From NCBI GenBank assembly GCA_025056865.1, contig JANWVO010000006.1, forward strand, positions 1 through 64,000: a DNA stretch of 64,000 nt. The letters are read 5' to 3'. The position numbers and the translations under genes were made by a program. Shown here one piece after another: positions 62,021-64,000 of the stretch (position 1 is the stretch's first letter; each line of letters starts with the position of its first letter). The stretch is from Bryobacteraceae bacterium (GTDB lineage Bacteria; Acidobacteriota; Terriglobia; Bryobacterales; Bryobacteraceae). The notes under the pieces are model-generated. The model made no database searches, was not told where the DNA came from, and saw only the letters and a program-made list of their open reading frames with translations.

Positions 62021-64000
62021 GTACCGCTGGCCCGAGATGTCGAAACGGCGGGTGATGGGCAAGCGCATCAGCCGCCTCGATGGCGTGGAGAAAGCCTCCG
62101 GACGCGCCAAATATTGCTCTGATCTGAACAAGCCGGGCATGCTGCACGGCGCAGTGCTTGTCTGCCCCTACGCTCACGCCCTAGTCCGGTCCATTGATGT
62201 GAGCGAGGCGGAGAAGCATCCGGGCGTGAAGGGCGTGCGCGTGGTTTCGCCCGCAGGCACGGAAATCCAGTGGGCCTTCACCGAGGTGGCCTTCGTGGCT
62301 GCCGAGACGGAGCTGGCAGCGCGCGACGCGCTGAAGAAGATCAGGGTCGAATACGAGGTGCTCCCGCACGTCGTCCATGAGGCCGATCTCAACAAGGTCC
62401 GCTCCAACGCCAAGGCCGCCGGCGAGCAGATCGAAGGCGACCCCGACCAGGCGCTGAAGCAGGCCGCGGTCGTCAGCGAGGGCCTGTACGGCATTCCTGT
62501 GCTCGAGCACTCCTGCCTTGAGCCGCATGGCCAGGTGGTGAGCTGGACGCCCGACAACAAGGTGGAGTACAACCCCTCCACGCAGGCCGTCACCAGCATC
62601 CGCGGCGACATGGCCCGCGCGCTGAATGTGCCTGCGGCCAACGTCCACGTCCATCAGGATCACATCGGCGGCGGCTTCGGCTCGAAGTTCCAGCCCGACC
62701 GGTGGGGCGTGGAGGCCGCGCAGCTTTCGAAGATGGCTGGCGGACGTCCGGTGAAGCTCTTCCTCGATCGTCCGGTGGAGCAGGTCATCGCCGGTTGCCG
62801 TCCTTCGGCCTATGCCCGCATCAAGCTCGGTGCGAACAAGGACGGCAAGATCATCCTCTGGGAGAGCGAAAGCTGGGCCACCGGCGGCATCACCGGCGGC
62901 GGCAGCCCGCCGATTCCTTACGTCTACACGCGCATCCCCAACCAGCGGAAGAACCATTGGGCGGTGAGCACGCACACGGCGCCCATCCGCGCCTGGCGCG
63001 CGCCCAACCACCCGCAGGCGTCCTTCCTCACCTGCGCCGCCATGGAGGACCTGGCGGCGAAGATGAAGATGGACCCGCTCGAGCTGTTCCTGAAAAACGT
63101 CGACCTCACGGCGCGCCCGGACACCTACGAGCGGCAACTGAAAAAGGCTGCCGAACTGGCCGAGTGGAAGAAGCTCTGGCATCCGCGCGGCGATTCGGGC
63201 AAAGGCCATCTGAAGCGGGGCCTCGGCATCGGCGTCTGCACATGGGGCGGCGCGGGCCATGACTCCACGGCCCGCTGCAACATCCATCCAGACGGGACCG
63301 TGGAAGTCGAGCTCGGCTCGCAGGACCTCGGCACCGGGACGCGCACGATCATCGCGCAGGTGGCCGCCGAGAGCCTGGGCCTGAATGTCGGCGACATCCG
63401 GGTCAAGATCGGCGACACGAACTATCCGCCTTCCGGAACTTCGGGCGGATCCACGACGGTTGGCGGTGTCAGCTCCGCCACGCGCAAGGCGACGCTGAAC
63501 GCGCTCGAGAAGCTGTTCGAGGAGGTGGCTCCTTCGCTGGGCGCGCCAGCCACGGAGCTCGAGGCTGTCGACGGGAAGATCCAGGTCAAGGGCAACCCCG
63601 CCAAGAGCCTCACCTGGAAGGCTGCCTGCGCCAAGCTGGGCGTCAAGACCATCAGCGAGACCGGGCAAAACATCCCGCGCGACGCGCCAAAGGAGGGACT
63701 CAACACCGGCGGCGCGGGCGGCGTCCAGATTGCTGACGTGACGGTGGACGTCGAAACAGGCATCGTCAGGATGAACCGCCTCGTCGCGGTGCAGGACTGC
63801 GGCACCATCATCAACCCGAAGACCGCGGAAAGCCAGGTCTACGGGGCCTGCATCATGTCGATCTGCGGCGCGCTGATGGAAGAGCGCGTCATGGACGCGG
63901 TGACCGGCCGGATGCTCAACAATGACCTCGAGTTTTACAAGCTCGCGGGCATCAAGGACATCGGCGAGATCCTCGTTCATCTGGAGATCGACGAAATCAA
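62013..64000 (+). CDS. Molybdopterin-binding subunit of a xanthine dehydrogenase-family enzyme (partial)
   Basis: The first ~662 residues of the large subunit; the gene runs off the right edge, so the catalytic C-terminal Glu is not seen. RISRLDGVEKASGRAKYCSD opens the aldehyde oxidase/xanthine dehydrogenase domain, and HQDHIGGGFGSKFQPD and LGSQDLGTGTRTIIAQ form cofactor loops. It lacks a leader, so it would be co-exported with the TAT-tagged Fe-S subunit. The 8-nt overlap with that gene and GGAGG before the ATG support coupling. The substrate may be an aldehyde or N-heterocycle. Confidence 0.9.
   Translation, partial: MPEYRWPEMSKRRVMGKRISRLDGVEKASGRAKYCSDLNKPGMLHGAVLVCPYAHALVRSIDVSEAEKHPGVKGVRVVSPAGTEIQWAFTEVAFVAAETELAARDALKKIRVEYEVLPHVVHEADLNKVRSNAKAAGEQIEGDPDQALKQAAVVSEGLYGIPVLEHSCLEPHGQVVSWTPDNKVEYNPSTQAVTSIRGDMARALNVPAANVHVHQDHIGGGFGSKFQPDRWGVEAAQLSKMAGGRPVKLFLDRPVEQVIAGCRPSAYARIKLGANKDGKIILWESESWATGGITGGGSPPIPYVYTRIPNQRKNHWAVSTHTAPIRAWRAPNHPQASFLTCAAMEDLAAKMKMDPLELFLKNVDLTARPDTYERQLKKAAELAEWKKLWHPRGDSGKGHLKRGLGIGVCTWGGAGHDSTARCNIHPDGTVEVELGSQDLGTGTRTIIAQVAAESLGLNVGDIRVKIGDTNYPPSGTSGGSTTVGGVSSATRKATLNALEKLFEEVAPSLGAPATELEAVDGKIQVKGNPAKSLTWKAACAKLGVKTISETGQNIPRDAPKEGLNTGGAGGVQIADVTVDVETGIVRMNRLVAVQDCGTIINPKTAESQVYGACIMSICGALMEERVMDAVTGRMLNNDLEFYKLAGIKDIGEILVHLEIDEI

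Overview
The window is high-GC, gene-dense bacterial DNA. It most resembles an acidobacterium of the Bryobacterales/Solibacter group. The pointers are inference from gene content: secreted ThuA/DUF1080 proteins, a sulfatase with an anaerobic maturase, GH2 and GH36 glycosidases, S46 and S9 peptidases, a secreted 'TPCR..DTR' protein, many TAT leaders and short translationally coupled operons. No rRNA, tRNA, IS element or phage gene was recognised.

Layout. 1-5.4 kb (minus): a partial TAT-exported sugar isomerase/epimerase-like protein, then a five-gene coupled operon for a Psr/Phs-type periplasmic molybdoenzyme (catalytic, Fe-S and NrfD subunits) with two YeeE/YedE sulfur-transport-like proteins. 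5.4-8.3 kb: a divergent membrane pyrophosphatase. 8.4-14 kb: alpha-galactosidase, an ECF sigma/membrane regulator/DUF4252 unit and a GH2 glycosidase. 14-18.4 kb: RodZ-like protein, CorC/CNNM protein, anaerobic sulfatase maturase and FabI. 18.4-22.3 kb is gene-poor: a two-repeat CRISPR-like element, a small orphan ORF, an ARPP-1/DUF6569 protein, about 0.9 kb without a recognisable gene, and a secreted protein.

22.6-28.0 kb (minus) is the most unusual segment. It is a tight operon of an FkbH-like protein fused to a carrier domain, a GT4 glycosyltransferase, and a second GT4 fused to a type II thioesterase, with no PKS or NRPS genes beside it. All three proteins carry short NRPS-linker-like helices. 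I propose it as a compact glyceryl-carrier/glycosyltransfer pathway; the product is unknown.

28-39 kb: a ThuA-DUF1080 protein, TrpB2, a B12/radical SAM protein, an MFS exporter with a VOC protein, a sulfatase, a DJ-1/PfpI protein and an ABC exporter whose permease is fused to an amidohydrolase-like domain lacking the metal-binding HxH. 39-45.7 kb: FtsK, UppP, pyruvate kinase, a dihaem cytochrome c and an A24 prepilin peptidase. 45.7-52.4 kb (minus) is a hydrolase block: CocE/NonD, M50, S9 and S46. 52.5-56.6 kb: a CDF-like transporter and a MoxR ATPase/unknown/HExxH-VWA operon. 57-61.2 kb: methyltransferase, secreted protein, esterase, LD-carboxypeptidase and a small ORF. 61.4-64 kb: a two-subunit xanthine-dehydrogenase-family enzyme cut by the window end.

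Many genes are joined by ATGA overlaps, which fixed several starts. A TACA(C/A)T hexamer lies 6-9 nt before several start codons, suggesting short or leaderless transcripts.
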